A stretch of DNA of 64,000 bases, taken from the NCBI GenBank assembly GCA_039621445.1, contig CP154954.1, positions 60,136,168 through 60,200,167 on the forward strand, written 5' to 3'. This stretch comes from Euglena gracilis. Lineage: Eukaryota > Euglenida > Euglenophyceae > Euglenales. The notes under the pieces are model-generated. The model saw only the letters and a list, made by a program, of their open reading frames with translations. It did no database searches and was not told the origin of the DNA. Shown here piece by piece: positions 1-12,502 of the stretch (position 1 is the first letter of the stretch; each line of letters opens with the position of its first letter). Both the position numbers and the translations under genes were made by a program.

Positions 1-68
1 CGATGCTCCCCTGTAGCTGTGAGCTGAAGAAGCAAAAAGGAAACATCAACACGGAGCGTCCTTTACAG

Positions 69-789
69 GACATTAGCATGCGGTACGTGCTGGACAAGGA
101 AATGTCTATTTGGCAAATCCGCTTGCAGCTGATGAAACCTGTGACATGGGCCCCACTGCTGGTTGGGGTGGTCTGTGGCACTGCTGCTTCTGGCAACTTT
201 CATTGGTATCCATTCGCCTGTACTCTGGTTGGCACATTTCCATGTGAACGCCTAAAATAATAAGACAAAAAATGGTAAATAAATAAATAAATTGGAAAGT
301 ATTTTTTCCATTTGTGCAGCCGAACACATGGAAGAAACAGGAAATGCCATATGTAGGAATCAATGCAAAATGAATATTAAATGGTTGGCAAGAGATGTCC
401 AACCACTTCTGTGAGTTGGAAGGTTTCTTGCTTTGCCGTGAGATTTTTTCTCCAGGTTTTTTTTTTCTATCAAAGGTCAATACTTACCAGCATACATCTT
501 TCCGGCAAGGAAAACCGTCACCATCAAAAAATGAATAAAAAAGACCATTTTGGGTATTTTGCCAAAATATCTGTCTCCTTTAAACTTTGACCCCCGATCT
601 GATCCTTGAAGTCTGAGGTCGCCAGACCAATGTTTCATTTTAACGCTCCCTATTCAAAGCTGCAGTTTCCATATTTTTCAATTTTTTCATTTTGTTCTGA
701 GGTGTTTTTTCACGGATGAAAAAAGTTGTGTGTTTTTGGACAATTTGCAATAGCATATGAATAAATTGATTTACACGCGCGCACACACA

Positions 790-840
<51 letters not shown>

Positions 841-890
841 ATGCACGCACGCACGCACGCACGCACGCATGCACGCACGCACGCACGCAT

Positions 891-928
<38 letters not shown>

Positions 929-929
929 G

Positions 930-971
<42 letters not shown>

Positions 972-3598
972 AGGGAATTCCTACAGCCGGAACCCAGAGG
1001 TATTGAAGCTCTCGGACAAATAATTGAAACTTTTGGACAAAGTTATTGAAATTACCCCAAATTTTTTTTGGCACTTGGGGGGAACTCCGCTGGACCTACC
1101 CTGTATGAGGCTGGAATGGCCTGGAGGAGGCTGGGAGGGACAGGCAGATTTTGCTTGTCCGCCAGCTGGGATTTCTGAGTCATGTCCAGTCCCCCCCCCC
1201 CCCCCAGGACCAGGACAGGTTCTGGGGGGTTGAACTGACCATTGGGGTTGTCAACAGGGAGCCCCCTCCGCTCCGCATCCTGTGCCCTCACCGAACCACC
1301 AGTTGCTAAAGTTTGGGCCTCACTGGAAGGCCAAGGGTTGCTTATTATTGAAACTCAAAAGAAATAAGCACACACACTATCCTCAAATCTTGTGTTGTCT
1401 TCAAAAGTGTAATCCCATGGCTTTGGACGCTTCACTTTGTTTGACACTTGGTCAGTTTGGTTCATCACGACGACAATAATCACGCCATTCCTTCTTTGAA
1501 TGAGAAAAATGCACGTGCAGTTCCAACAGGCAACAGCAGACAAAGGGGGAAAAACCAATGCCCTCTCGGAACCCCATCAATTTCACATTTGAAAACGGGG
1601 CAAGCAATTGGATGTTTAGACCTTTACCCCCCCCCCCCCGATCTTGTCCCATACTCGGCCAAGGGTCGGGGCCAGGGTCTGCCAAAGGAAATTTGTTGAC
1701 CCCCGATCTTGTTCCTCCCCCCGTTGTCTTGACCTATCTTGACCCCTCAACCTTGTCCCATACTCGGGCTAGCAGTTAGACGGGGTATGGGACAAGATCG
1801 GGGGTGGGGGGGGGTCACGTTTAGCAACCCACTGGTACAAGGTCAAAATCCAAATTTAGGCAGCCCAGGTAGAGTAGCCCAGGTAGAGAAGCCCAGGGAG
1901 AGAAAACAGAGGGGGATTCGGGGAAACCCAACGAAAATCTCATCAGGAACAAAACCACCCAAGTTTGCAAGTATTGCTCTTTTTTCTTGGGTTCAAAGTC
2001 AAGCATTTTCCTCAAGAAATGTGCGCACTTTTTTGTTGACCATTTTGTCCAAATTTTTGGCAATAATTTTGTCCAAAAGCTTCAATAATTTGTCCAAAAG
2101 TTTCAATTTCCTTGTCCAAAAGTTTCAATAGTTTTGTCCAAAAGTTTTACCAATTTTGTCCAAATGGTGCCAATAACCCCGTCCACTCACTGTGAAGCTG
2201 ACCCCACCCTGCCCACCGGTGGGGTTCAACCAGCCAGCACCTTTTCTTCCAGCCAGAAGCTCCCAGCTAGGCTGCGACCCCGCGGGAATCGAGCGGAAGT
2301 CAAGTTTTTTGAAGCTCGGCGAAGCCGGGCTGGACCGAAACAAATTTCGGCGCAAAACACCATTTTTTTTGTAAAATGGGTCAGAAATTGCCAAAATATG
2401 GTCTTTTTTGGTACTTTTGGGATTGCACCTCAAATTTTCGGACAAAAACAGTTCAACCCAGCTGGATTTTGGCTTTTTTTTGCCTGTTTTTGGGTCCCAG
2501 CTGGGTCCAGCCCAGCAGCTGGGTTCAAACCACCCCCCAGGACCCTCCACCCCTGGGTTTTCCAGTCAGCACCTTTTTCCCGCCAGCCGGCTGGACCCCC
2601 CCCCCCCGGGGTCTTTGAGAAATTCCCTGACACACACAGACGCCCACCCACCTCTGCCAGTCCGAGGTGCACCATGACTTGGGGCCGAGCCACCCCCAGA
2701 GGAATCAACCTGCAAAAAATCACTTTCCAACAGGTTGAGCAGGAAACCCATTGGTGCCCTATTTTTGGTGTTGTCAAAGGCGAAAAATCCGTTGCCAGAC
2801 AACCGTCAAGTTTCGTCAATGAGGGGTACGGGGCTGGAAAAGAGCAACTGCTCTTTTCAGCTCCAGGCTGTGAACCTGGCAAGTGAGTGACACTGCAATG
2901 CATTACGGTAGGAATTCGTTGGTTTGCCGAAGATCATTTGCATAAATTCGCCAAGTTTCGGCTGCTGTTGCACTTGGATTTGCCAGAACCTCCACATCAG
3001 CATATATGGGGGGGGGTGAGTCTGGAAAGTGTGCAGCGTTTTGCTGCAGGGAGGGCCAACCAAACAAGGTTTTTCGAAATTTCGAATTTTTTTTGAAAAA
3101 AAACCAAATCAGGGTTTCACGTTCTGATCGATTCAATGGCATTCCAAGTGGGATTTTTTGTGGTCCCTGTGCATTGGGTGGGGGCAGGGGAGCTACATAC
3201 CAAAATGCACGTAAGTGGGGGGGTTCATCGGCCAAGAGAATAAAACACACCCTTCACTGAAGCATTAAACCTGTCCACATTCATTCAATTGCTTTGTCAT
3301 GAGAACAAATGGCTTCAGTTGAGATGTGCTCCTTGTGTCATTTGCAGGTGGAATCCTCTCACCATCGGCCAGCCCGACCATGTGCCTTTTGCACTTGCCG
3401 CTTCGGACCTCGCGAAGCTGCTGCTGGCCATGTTCATGTCGGGCCCGCTGCTCACAGGGTACACCCAGACCAGGCTGTGCGCACCTGCTCCCAATAACTT
3501 CGTGTGTGCATGACATATGCGCAGACACTCAATGTGCACAGAATTGTACGCATGTGCATATGTGTGCACACACGTGCATGCACACGCACATGCGCGTT

Positions 3599-3655
<57 letters not shown>

Positions 3656-6600
3656 GCACGCACGCACGCACATACACACACACGTACGCACATACACATG
3701 CCTGCCCGCGCGCACACACCTACTAAAAAATTCAGTGCAAAGCAGCCTCATCACAACCATCAATGATTGGTACGATAGGGACATCGACGCGATCAACGAG
3801 CCTTACCGCGCCATCCCATCAGGTCGTATCAGTGGACCTCAGGTCATTGCCCAGATATGGGTGCTCCTGCTGAGTGGTATGCCGAGCTGATGCTGGTTTG
3901 TATGGGACAGTGTGGTGTGAATCCAACAAAAGAAGCAAACTTGCGTTTTCTCGAAGCAGTAAAATAAAAATCAATCAATTAAATTAACAAATACATTTAA
4001 ACAAATTGAATTATAATAATTTGTTGTATGCTATTCTTGCATCTGATCGATAGTTGACGTGTATTCTTCAAAACGTTTTCTTTTCAATTGATCATTTTGC
4101 TCTCCGAATAATTGTGCGCCGTCTCTCCCTCCCCAGGTGTTGCTCTTGCCGCTGGGCTGGACTGGTGGGCCGGCCACTGGTTCGACGGCGTCTCCGGCAT
4201 CTTCCTGGGCCCCGTCCAGGTGCCGCCCATCCTGGCGAACGCCCTCTTCGGCTCCCTCGTCGCCTACATCTATTCCGCCCCGCCGCTGAAGCTGAAGCAG
4301 TCAGGCTGGATCGGGGACTACGCCTGTGGGGCGTCATACATCGCCCTGCCGTGGTGGTGTGGGCCGGACCTGCTGACTCTGCATGTCAGGAACAAGTTTG
4401 TGAGCTCTGAAAAACCCAACGATGCCGTGCACAGACAGTCTGAATTTCCGCCCTCTAAAGATTTGAAGCAGAATTGGACAGCACCATACCCCCCCAGAAT
4501 TGGACAGCACCATACCCCCCATTTGAGGTGTGTACCACCTCATGGCACCGTTCAAGGATTTTCTGAAGCTGCTGACTTCCTGATGTATTGAATGCGAAGA
4601 TTTTTGATTCCCATTGCAGGATTTATTCCTCAAGTCATACAATACAAAACTTCCTTTCTCAATTCATCCCTGACGTTTGCATGACGTTCGGAGTCAAGCC
4701 CGAAGCAGACAGTCTCTCTTTGGCCAGCTTGGCCAGGCATGACAATGTCGATGCCTGTTTGTCAGGTTTCAGCTGGACAAACCCCGGAAGCCATCTGGGA
4801 ATCACTAAAAGTCGCAGATAAAACATACACCACGCTGATTCTTTGCAGCAACATGTGCCGGGTGGTGCCAACCTGGGGAGGTGTGGAGTGGGGGGTGGAG
4901 GGGTTGGTGCTCTGTCTTACCTGAATGCCGGGCTGGACGTGCCATGCCTTGAGCCCAACCCGGAGGTGATGGTGTTGTCTCTGCTGTACTCCATTGGCGG
5001 TGTGCCAATTTCCTCCCTTGTGGACTCCGAGCCAAGCCATCCCCCCACCCCCGGGACGGACGGCAACTCAAGGCTCATATCGAGTAATGCATTTTGTGGT
5101 GTTGTGTTCCTCCCCTCGAGCAGCATTGGTGTTGTGTTCCTTCACCTATTTGTGTTTTTTGGAGTGTATTGATCCTACCTCACCCACCAAGGTGGGGTGT
5201 GGAGGGGTCGACCCTTCCATTCACCCTTCACAGAGCTTCTGGGGGTCCCATTCAGCCTTGGCGGGCAGAAAGAAGGAAACACAGTTGAGTCCAGTTCCAG
5301 CTGGGAGACCCCTATGGAGGGGGGGGCTTTCAGCCAGTGGCCCTATGGTGTGTGTTACTCAGCTCCGTTCTCCCAACTAAAGAAAAATAAAAAGGAAACC
5401 GGGTTCCAAGTGGGTGTGCTCGAGGGACAGGGCTGCCCCGGGAGATGCCTCCGGGCCTGGAACAGACGTACCCATGAGTTTGTTCCCAATTGAGTGGACC
5501 TGTCCACTGAGCTGGGAACCACACCTGCTGGGGTCGTGGACTGGAGTAACCGGTGCGTCGTCACGGTGAAGGAGACCCCCCCTAACTAAAGTGGAGTATG
5601 TGCCTGGCGGGCGCTTGGTGGCTGGCGTCGTAAACAAGGTAAGTCCCGCCAGGCTCCGGCCACCTCCACGCACACAGACAAAAGGCCCAGAGGCGAACAA
5701 CAGCGCCAGGCCAGAAGACGGGATAAAAGGCACCAAAAAACAGCCACAGTGCACACAGGGGGGGTAAAGTGACTGACTGACTGGTTTTTTCAGAGTGGAA
5801 AGTGACCCCCCCCCCTCCCCCCCCGGGGGGGCCGCTAAGCAATGGTATGGTGGTGAGTGGCGACCCAGCTTGTCTTCTGCCCAGGCCTGGGAATCGCCAT
5901 CGTGAATGATTTCAAGTCCATGGAGGGGGACCGAATGAAGGGCTTGATGTCCCTCACGGTGATGTACGGCCTGGACCGCGCCAAATGGATCTGTGCCGCG
6001 ACCATGGACCTCACCCTCGCAGGGTCTCTCTCATGTCATTTTCCTGAACTACACGTGGGAGAAGGAATATTTTTATGAACAAATTCACCAGAAAAGGCCT
6101 TGCTCCAAACCATGTCAACATTTTATGAACATCTTCGATTAAATTTGGCAACAATGGCAACATCAGAAACGAAATCATGAAACTGATGCAAATGAGCTTC
6201 TTTAGCACGTAAAATGATGTTGAGCTGGGCTGAACAGAAATCCCCACCTTGTGGGTGGTTGAGGGGATCGATCACCCCAACCCTTCCTGTGTTTCCCAGG
6301 GATCCAACCTCGCTTTGGCGCCTCCGGGGCCAAAGAATTCTGCTTGCAAAATGGACCGCCAGGGTCTTTGTGAGCCGACCTGCCAGTTGACAGTTTCCGG
6401 GTTGGGAGGGCGGTAACTCCTGGCCGTGCGACGACCCCGAAAGACCACCCCCTTGTCGGGGGTTGGAGGCTGGGGGGTTAGATGGTGTGTATGACCCCCC
6501 TGGTCGGGGGTCGTACACAGGAACGCGGTCGGTGGGCAGGGGGAGGGGGGCAGGTATTGTATTTTGAGTTGGTATTAGTGCGTTTTGAGTTGGCGGCCCT

Positions 6601-8230
6601 GCCCCCCAACTCGCCACCGCGCTGTACCTCGCGTCCGTCGGGGAGACCAACTACGCCCTCGTCCTCTTTGGCCTCCTCGTCCCCCAGATCACGGCCCAGT
6701 TCCAGTACCTGCTGAAGGACCCCATGCACACAATCATTTAACACCCCCACTTACTAACCCCCCCCCACTTACTACCCCCCCCCCCCCCTCGGGCCGACCA
6801 ACCAAACCGGGACTTATAACCCCCCCCCTTCGGGGAAGAAAAATGAAAGCCGCCGGGGACGATTTTTTCCGGCCGCAAACCACCCAAAAACTGATTTTTT
6901 GGCAATTTTTTGAGATCGACCATCATCAAAAATGCCAATTTGGGAGGGTTTCGGGGTCATTTTTGGGGTTCGGATTTTCACCAACAATTCCGGGACTTAT
7001 AAACCCCCCCCCCACCTATAACCCCCCCCCCCCACCTATAAACCCCCCCCTCGGCCGACCAACCAAACCGGATCCTACTGACCCCGGGGGGTTTATAAGT
7101 GGGGGGGTTTAGTCACTGGCTGACCCCCCCCTGGGGGGTGGGTGACTGTTTTTTTTCTTCTTCAGAGTGATTGATTGGTTTTTTGGTCCGGACCCCTTCC
7201 CGCTGAGGGGGGGTTGGCAAAAAAACCACTAAAGTGACCGGAATTTTTTGGCCTTTTTCCCACATTTTTGGTCAAATTTCCTTTGGATTCCAGGGTGGCT
7301 GACCCCCAGGGGGGGTGGTGACAAACTGGTTTTCCGAAAACAGTCAGTGACTGGTTTTGGGAAGAATTGAACTGACCCCCCTGCCCCCCAAAAAATTGTG
7401 TGTCCCCATCAAGTACGACGTAAAGTACCAGATCTCAGCCCTCCCTGGCCAGGGCCTCGTTTGTGCATCACGGCACAGCCCACAAGCGATGAACATTGTA
7501 CAATGCGCTCAAGGTGCAACCACCAGGGAGGTTTTCCTGCACATACAATGCATACAGAAATGGATGCAAACATATCCCTCCATCCCTCCATCCATCCATC
7601 CCTCCATCCATCCATCCATCCATCCATCCATCCATCCATCCATCCATCCATCCATCCATCCATCCATCCATCCCTCCATCCAGATACATACGGCAGCCAT
7701 AAACTATTGGGACTCCAGGGGAGGGGTCCAATAGTTTTCACAGGGGCAGGAACTTCTTCAGGGCAAGCTGATGGTTGCCTCAGTGGGAGTTTTTCAGTGA
7801 AATTATGTTATTCTCAACAGCAGGGTTAGCGCTACGGTTATTTCTTCGGAATAGGATTAGGGTTAGGCTTTTATTAGGGTTGGGCCAAAGTTGGGAGTTT
7901 CGGCCTTGGAGGGATGGATGGATGTTTGGATGGATGGATGGATGGGCGGAGGGTGAACGCAACATGGACAGTCAAAAAAACGCAAATACGCAAGTTGCAT
8001 GTATTTTTCAGGAGCTCCCCCGGATGTACGCCCTTCTGCTCTGGAGAGCTGCTGGAGAGGATGCTGGATAAAATTTTTTCACCTTCTTTGGGGGAAAAGT
8101 TTGGCCATAAAAATATTTTGAGTGTAAACTAGAGATACACGGGGGGGGGGCGTCCCTGTATGCATGTCCCTGTATGTATGGTTGTATGTTTGATGGCTGC
8201 CATGCTGACAGACAGACAAACACACAGACT

Positions 8231-8261
<31 letters not shown>

Positions 8262-9779
8262 GGGCAGGCGCGCAGGCAGACACACAGACAGACTTTTCAG
8301 ACAGACCTTTCAAATAGATTCGCTTTTGGCAAAATTTGCTCTATTGCGGGTTTTTTTTTTTGAGTTTTCTTGCAGTTCTGGCGACGACCCAATCTTTGCT
8401 TGTATTTTTTTCAACTCGGAAAACTTTGCATTTCAGCCTTGAACATTCCCTGACCAATTTTTTGTCACTTTTAGACTCTGTGGCCCATGATGTTCCTGTG
8501 ATCTGATCAAAACACATGGGGGGGTCCAACTCCCCCCTGCCTGAAAGCGAAGCAATATTCACCTGTGTTTTCGCCTAACCCATGGGAGATGATGATTTTG
8601 CCAAATGTGTGGTTCCGAAGATACAACGGTCTGGTGTTAGTTTTCAGGAACAGGGATGGGGTTAGGGGTTAGGAATACGGTTAGGTTAGGGTTAGGGTTG
8701 GGATTTTGGTTGTTAGGCCTCATAATAATATTAGGCATAATAACTTATGCCCGTTTGGGAGGTCAAATAATATCGATTTCCCCAAAGTATCTTGAACCCG
8801 TGGGGAATTGCAAGCAACAACTGGCAGGCAAAATTAAAGCCGCTGGGATCGTCCAACCACCAGCGGAAAAATCTTATTTTGGGGGCTCTTATTTTTTGGG
8901 TTTTCCCTTGACTGACCCAGGCCCAAGAAATGATGTTCTTTAAATTCCCAAATGCGATAACATTCTTCAACGCTTCGCACCATTTGCAAATCCTTGGACT
9001 ACCGCCCATCCAGCCCAAAAATTGATGAACACATTTTCTGACTGTTAATTTTTGACCCCTTTGGAGCCCTGGACCACACCTAGGCTGGCGCCTTTTGGAA
9101 AAAGGTGCTGGCTGGAACCCCCCCCCCCCCAGGGGGGTTGGGGGCCCGGAGGGGGGGGGGGCAGCCGGCTGGACCCGTTCAGGCATTAGTTCAAATTTCA
9201 TGTGATCATTTTGTTTCAAACCAAAAATAATCATTTTTCATCGTTGTTGTGCCAAAAGTTGATTTTTTGGTGCTTTTTTTATGGTCATGTTTCACCATCC
9301 CAGACGCTTGACGCCGACAGGGGGGTCATGATGGGGGGCATTTTTGGATTTTTTGCGTGGTCGGCCTGGGGGGGGGTCAGATTTCTGGGGGATTTTCCCC
9401 GCCCCAGCACCTCCTAGCCCCAATCCTTGTCTTGTCCCTGCACCTCCCAAATATAAGCAACCCCTGACTGGACGGTATGAAAGAATTTCCATTAAAACGG
9501 CCTAAAACAGCAGCAATCGGCGAACTCCAAATGTAAACAGCCCCTTAGCCGATTTTTGGAACCCAAATTATCAGCCACCGGTTGCTTCCATTTGGGGGGC
9601 TTAACCCCAACCCTGACATAAATCAAGCCTCCAACCAGGAATGTCCCCGTTCCCGCCCCCATCCTCTCTCGGGTGGGGGCACCCGTATGGCCGGCCGGGG
9701 CCCCGTCGCCTTCTTCTCCTCCGGGCTGTTCGTCACCGCCCTGGCGATGGCCCACCACCAGGCCGTGCTGGGCCTGTAA
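69..9779 (+). CDS. chlG: Chlorophyll synthase (UbiA prenyltransferase), nine exons, 5' partial
   Basis: Chlorophyll synthase attaches the phytyl or geranylgeranyl chain to chlorophyllide in the plastid membrane. Exons follow the family protein in order: 69-205, 3348-3467, 3755-3876, 4137-4383, 4929-4999, 5885-6015, 6607-6723, 7408 to about 7455, and about 9711-9779 (TAA). Phases agree at all junctions through exon 8. Both Asp-rich substrate loops are intact: [14 protein letters not shown] (exon 3) and [10 protein letters not shown] (exon 6). Exon 4 carries SAPPLKLKQ and ALPWW; the C-terminus is [12 protein letters not shown]. The start codon and transit peptide lie upstream of the window. Introns 1, 3 and 5 are GT-AG; introns 2, 4, 6 and 7 are nonconventional; the ends of intron 8 are unresolved. 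Exon 1 runs into HWWNP in exon 2, a form I associate with red-lineage plastid algae rather than plants (recollection, not a search). Confidence 0.92.
784..970. repeat. Compound (CA)n / (GCAC)n microsatellite
   Basis: A CA run is followed by about 90 bp of GCAC units and a second CA run, all inside chlG intron 1. The long Cys-Val or Thr-His reading frames here are artefacts of the repeat. Confidence 0.97.
1622..1815. mobile_element. Short element with inverted C-run/G-run ends (family G)
   Basis: The left end carries a C run followed by GATCTTGTCCCATACTCGG. The right end carries the inverse (TATGGGACAAGATCGGGGG). Further partial copies of the motif lie between. The element is inside chlG intron 1. 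Confidence 0.55.
2205..2620. mobile_element. Dispersed repeat family E (CCAGCCAGCACC ends)
   Basis: The motif CAGCCAGCACCTTTTTCC and GCTGGACCCCC recur here, at 9060-9180 (inverted), 22598-23040 and 29540-30060. The interior has the A/T-rich GGCCAAAAATGG-type core shared with other families. Confidence 0.5.
3468..3754 (+). other. Nonconventional intron, chlG intron 2 (287 nt)
   Basis: There is no GT or AG at the ends. CAGGCTG at 3471-3477 is complementary to CAGCCTC at 3743-3749 over six of seven bases. Cutting three bases before the first motif and five after the second restores the family sequence [12 protein letters not shown]. The intron carries a (CA)n and (GCAC)n tract at about 3601-3670. 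Confidence 0.85.
4384..4928 (+). other. Nonconventional intron, chlG intron 4 (545 nt)
   Basis: TCAGG at 4386-4390 pairs with CCTGA at 4920-4924, giving CAG at +4 and CTG at -8. The join reads [14 protein letters not shown] and keeps frame into LLYSIGG. A weaker alternative uses a shared CTCTG at both ends. Confidence 0.65.
6016..6606 (+). other. Nonconventional intron, chlG intron 6 (591 nt)
   Basis: GCAGGG at 6019-6024 is the exact reverse complement of CCCTGC at 6597-6602. The join gives [15 protein letters not shown], matching the family (ID-T-QL). The pairing is offset by one base from the usual +4 position. Confidence 0.8.
6739..7112 (+). mobile_element. Family D element, copy 1
   Basis: The ends are C-rich with ACTTATAA and TTATAAGTGGGGG. 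The interior contains CCGACCAACCAAACCGG and GATCGACCATCATC. The same interior is found in reverse at 52262-52640, so these are two copies of one roughly 375 bp element in unrelated genes. Confidence 0.7.
7113..7390. repeat. Dispersed repeat family C (GTGACTGACTGG)
   Basis: The family carries GTGACTGACTGGTTTT, AGAGTGGAAAGTGACCCC and TCAAATTTCCTTTGGATTCC. Other copies are near 5763-5840, 19365-19600, 42150-42440 (inverted), 49208-49435, 53055-53215 and 60120-60235, mostly inside introns. Confidence 0.6.
7562..7675. repeat. (CATC)n microsatellite
   Basis: Roughly 27 units of a CATC/TCCA tetranucleotide lie inside chlG intron 8. A short GGAT tract of the opposite sense is at about 7911-7940, and a GGCA tract at about 8236-8270. 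Confidence 0.95.
8656..8700. repeat. TTAGGG-like degenerate tract
   Basis: Several GGTTAGG units with irregular spacing lie in chlG intron 8; a sparser patch is at 7844-7882. This could be interstitial telomere-like sequence or chance. Confidence 0.4.
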
Positions 9780-10626
9780 CGGTTCGCGCCGCGGCAGCCG
9801 CCCTGCGTGGGTCGTGTTCTGCGCTGCGGGCAGGCAACCCCCGGATCCCGCTGGAGGAGAGGCCAAATGGGCACATGCAAAGCTGAGGGGGCAACGCAAG
9901 AGGGGGCAAACGCATGCTTTCGCACGGGGTTTTGTGTTCATATCGATCCCCTCACACGCTTGAATTCCATATGCCCAAACTTTACGCCACTTAATCGGAA
10001 GAATGGACTCCTTGACAAACTTGTTTCTTCTTTCTCCAAACTGTGGTGAACGGTGAATGGTGCGGCGTGTGCATTGTGTGGCAGAATGCCCACGCTCGCA
10101 GCAAAAACAACGCAAGGCAAGGTTGATGTGTCATCACAGCATAGCTGTATGTGGCTATTTTATAGTTGCACATAGCCAACGGGCAGGGTTGTCTGACAGC
10201 GCATGGCATTGCTCCGTGTCCAGCATGGTGACTGGCCCATGCAGATGCTTGCCATCTGAAGCCAAAGGGTTCTGTTCTGGAACATGATGGGGACTTTGTC
10301 ATTGGCAACCCTCAACCTTCCCCTTGCCCCACAAAACCCCCTGCAAGGATTTGATTTTCTTCTGGCAAATTCTATTCACACAATTTACCAATATGACCAG
10401 TGGGCTTTGATTTCCCATCCCGAGGTGTCAAATGTCAGAACCCCATTCCCATAAACTTAACCTTCACCACCTCCTCCCCGCCTTTTTTTTGCAATCATTG
10501 CCTCCTGCAACTTATCAGAACGGCTGCAATGCAGAAGCTTCAATGTTGCATCTCATATTTTGATGGAAAAAGGTTGCTGCATCATTTTGTGTGGTCCTGG
10601 GCAAAGACATTTCATTTCTTCCAAAT

Positions 10627-10715
10627 GGGGGGTCTTCTTTCAAATGAGCTGCTGACATGTGGGGGCCTGACGTGCCAGGCCCTCATATGTCAGCTCATTT
10701 GAAAGAAGACCCCCC
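10627..10715. repeat. 89 bp near-perfect palindrome
   Basis: GGGGGGTCTTCTTTCAAATG at the left is exactly mirrored by CATTTGAAAGAAGACCCCCC at the right, and the arms continue inward (CTGACAT / ATGTCAG, GGGCCTG / CAGGCCC) to a short centre. It resembles a miniature inverted-repeat element consisting only of its ends. Confidence 0.85.
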
Positions 10716-12502
10716 ACCTCGGGATGGGCATTTCTGAGGGCAGGCTCTGCAGTTTGGCATGAACAAGGTTTTACATCGAGGGGGCTGTGCGTTGGGGGCT
10801 TTATGATTGGGGTAAAATTGCCGGCAGAGATGAATGGACGATGCATTCGGGTGGGGTATGAATGGCTTCACAGTTCATTCCACTTTGAACAATGAAAGCT
10901 GAATTTCAGAGGTACAGCCACGGGTTGCATAGATTACACCAAGGGCAATATTTCTTCAGAATCCAGTGAAAAGTACTTCGCTCTGGGTTATGCCGCTGTA
11001 TATGCTGACCTTTCCGTCACAGGGCGAGAGACCAACCTTTCCACACTGTGCTCAAGATTTTGTGATGCCGCCGTCTCGACAGCGGTCTTTGTATTACCGT
11101 CCTTACTGCACTGCACAGCTCCTTAACAACCCTTCCTTCGTTTGCTCCGCGAGGGTGACGACCCAGGGACAAGGAATTTCATTATGAATCAGGGATGAGG
11201 GTCGGAATTTGTTGCCCTCGTGAAGTTACTTAGACAGCCACCTCCCACTGGAGATGCCTTGAAATCCAGCCTGGTCCTGTGCTTGCCCTCCTTGCCACTG
11301 TGTCGTCCACTCTGGGGTTCGGGCCATGAAATGTCCAAAATTGCCATGGCACTTTTTTAGGCGACCAAATTCGCAATTTTTTTTTGTATTGGTGCGCGCA
11401 TTTTTACATAATGTAAGGTTGGGGTCTAGGGTTTTTAACTGCTTGTGACTTGTAACGGTTTTGAACTGCCCTCCATTTGTTGATTTTCAAAAATTCCAGT
11501 CTGAAAACAGCCCAAAATGGTCCCAGAAATGGGCCAAAATTGGCCGAAAAATAGCTGTAACTCGGGCTACACAAAGAGTTGGGGGAAAGGAATAAAAAGG
11601 TTGGATAGGGCATTCCAAGGGCTTCATTTTTGTTCTCCTGACATTTTCCTTGATTTTCCTTCCTCCAGTATTTTGGTCCAGAAAGGCACAGTTTATTGGT
11701 TGAGGATGGATGTGTCATCTGACTTTGAAAACCTTGGTGTTCAGGCACCACACAACGTCTGAAATGTCCACAATCAACAAGAGAATGAGAACGATGTGCA
11801 TTCAATATGCAAAACATACTGACATATGAGACCTCGCCCCTCTTCTTTATCCAAAAACCCTCGTCAGACAGCCAGACCCCATATCCATTGTTACCTGTAG
11901 CTATCCGTATTTGGAGGTCTGGCTTATTCATAAGTATCCGTAGTTAATTAATCGTTCTTATCCGTATTTGGGGAATTGGTTTATCCGTTCTTATCTGCTG
12001 TAATGCCACAGTTTCATTGCATTTTTTTTCCAGCTCCAAACCTGATAACATCTGGGACGGTTAGTGTGCACAAATGCGCACATCGCCCATGTGCGAATAT
12101 GCGTGCACCAACATCGTTTTTGCTATTGCGTGGGTGTCACAGAGTCTTAAACATCAGTGGGGAAGGGATTGACAACTTGCCACCGAAATCAACGAGTAAC
12201 TTTTTTGCAATCCTCTTGTGTCCTCCTCATCAACCACCAGTGGCAGAGCTCTCCAACCGCACATTTTCCCCTGTTATTGTTGTTGTTGTTGTTGTTATTG
12301 TTGTTGTTGTTATGCGCTTATTATTTCTATTCGGGGGGTGGTTCACACCAGTAGGTATAGGTATAGCTGTTCCGCCAGGGTTTGGGACCTAGTTTATTGA
12401 GAGTGGCCAAACTCCAAACGGGGGGGGGGTAGGTGTCAGAGTTTCGGCTCGTCCCAGTAGGAGCCGCCACGGGCCAAAATAGGGGACTCCTAAGTACTAC
12501 TA

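Larger units (their letters stand above)
6724..7407 (+). other. Nonconventional intron, chlG intron 7 (684 nt)
   Basis: CACACAAT at 6727-6734 is the exact reverse complement of ATTGTGTG at 7395-7402. The pair at +4 and -8 is CAC/GTG. Joining gives [13 protein letters not shown], the family sequence. The intron is filled by a family D element (6739-7112) and a family C repeat (7113-7390). Confidence 0.88.

Noticed and set aside
8656-8700. Telomeric repeat tract
   Set aside because: Units are irregular and few, and sit inside a chlG intron; not evidence of a chromosome end.
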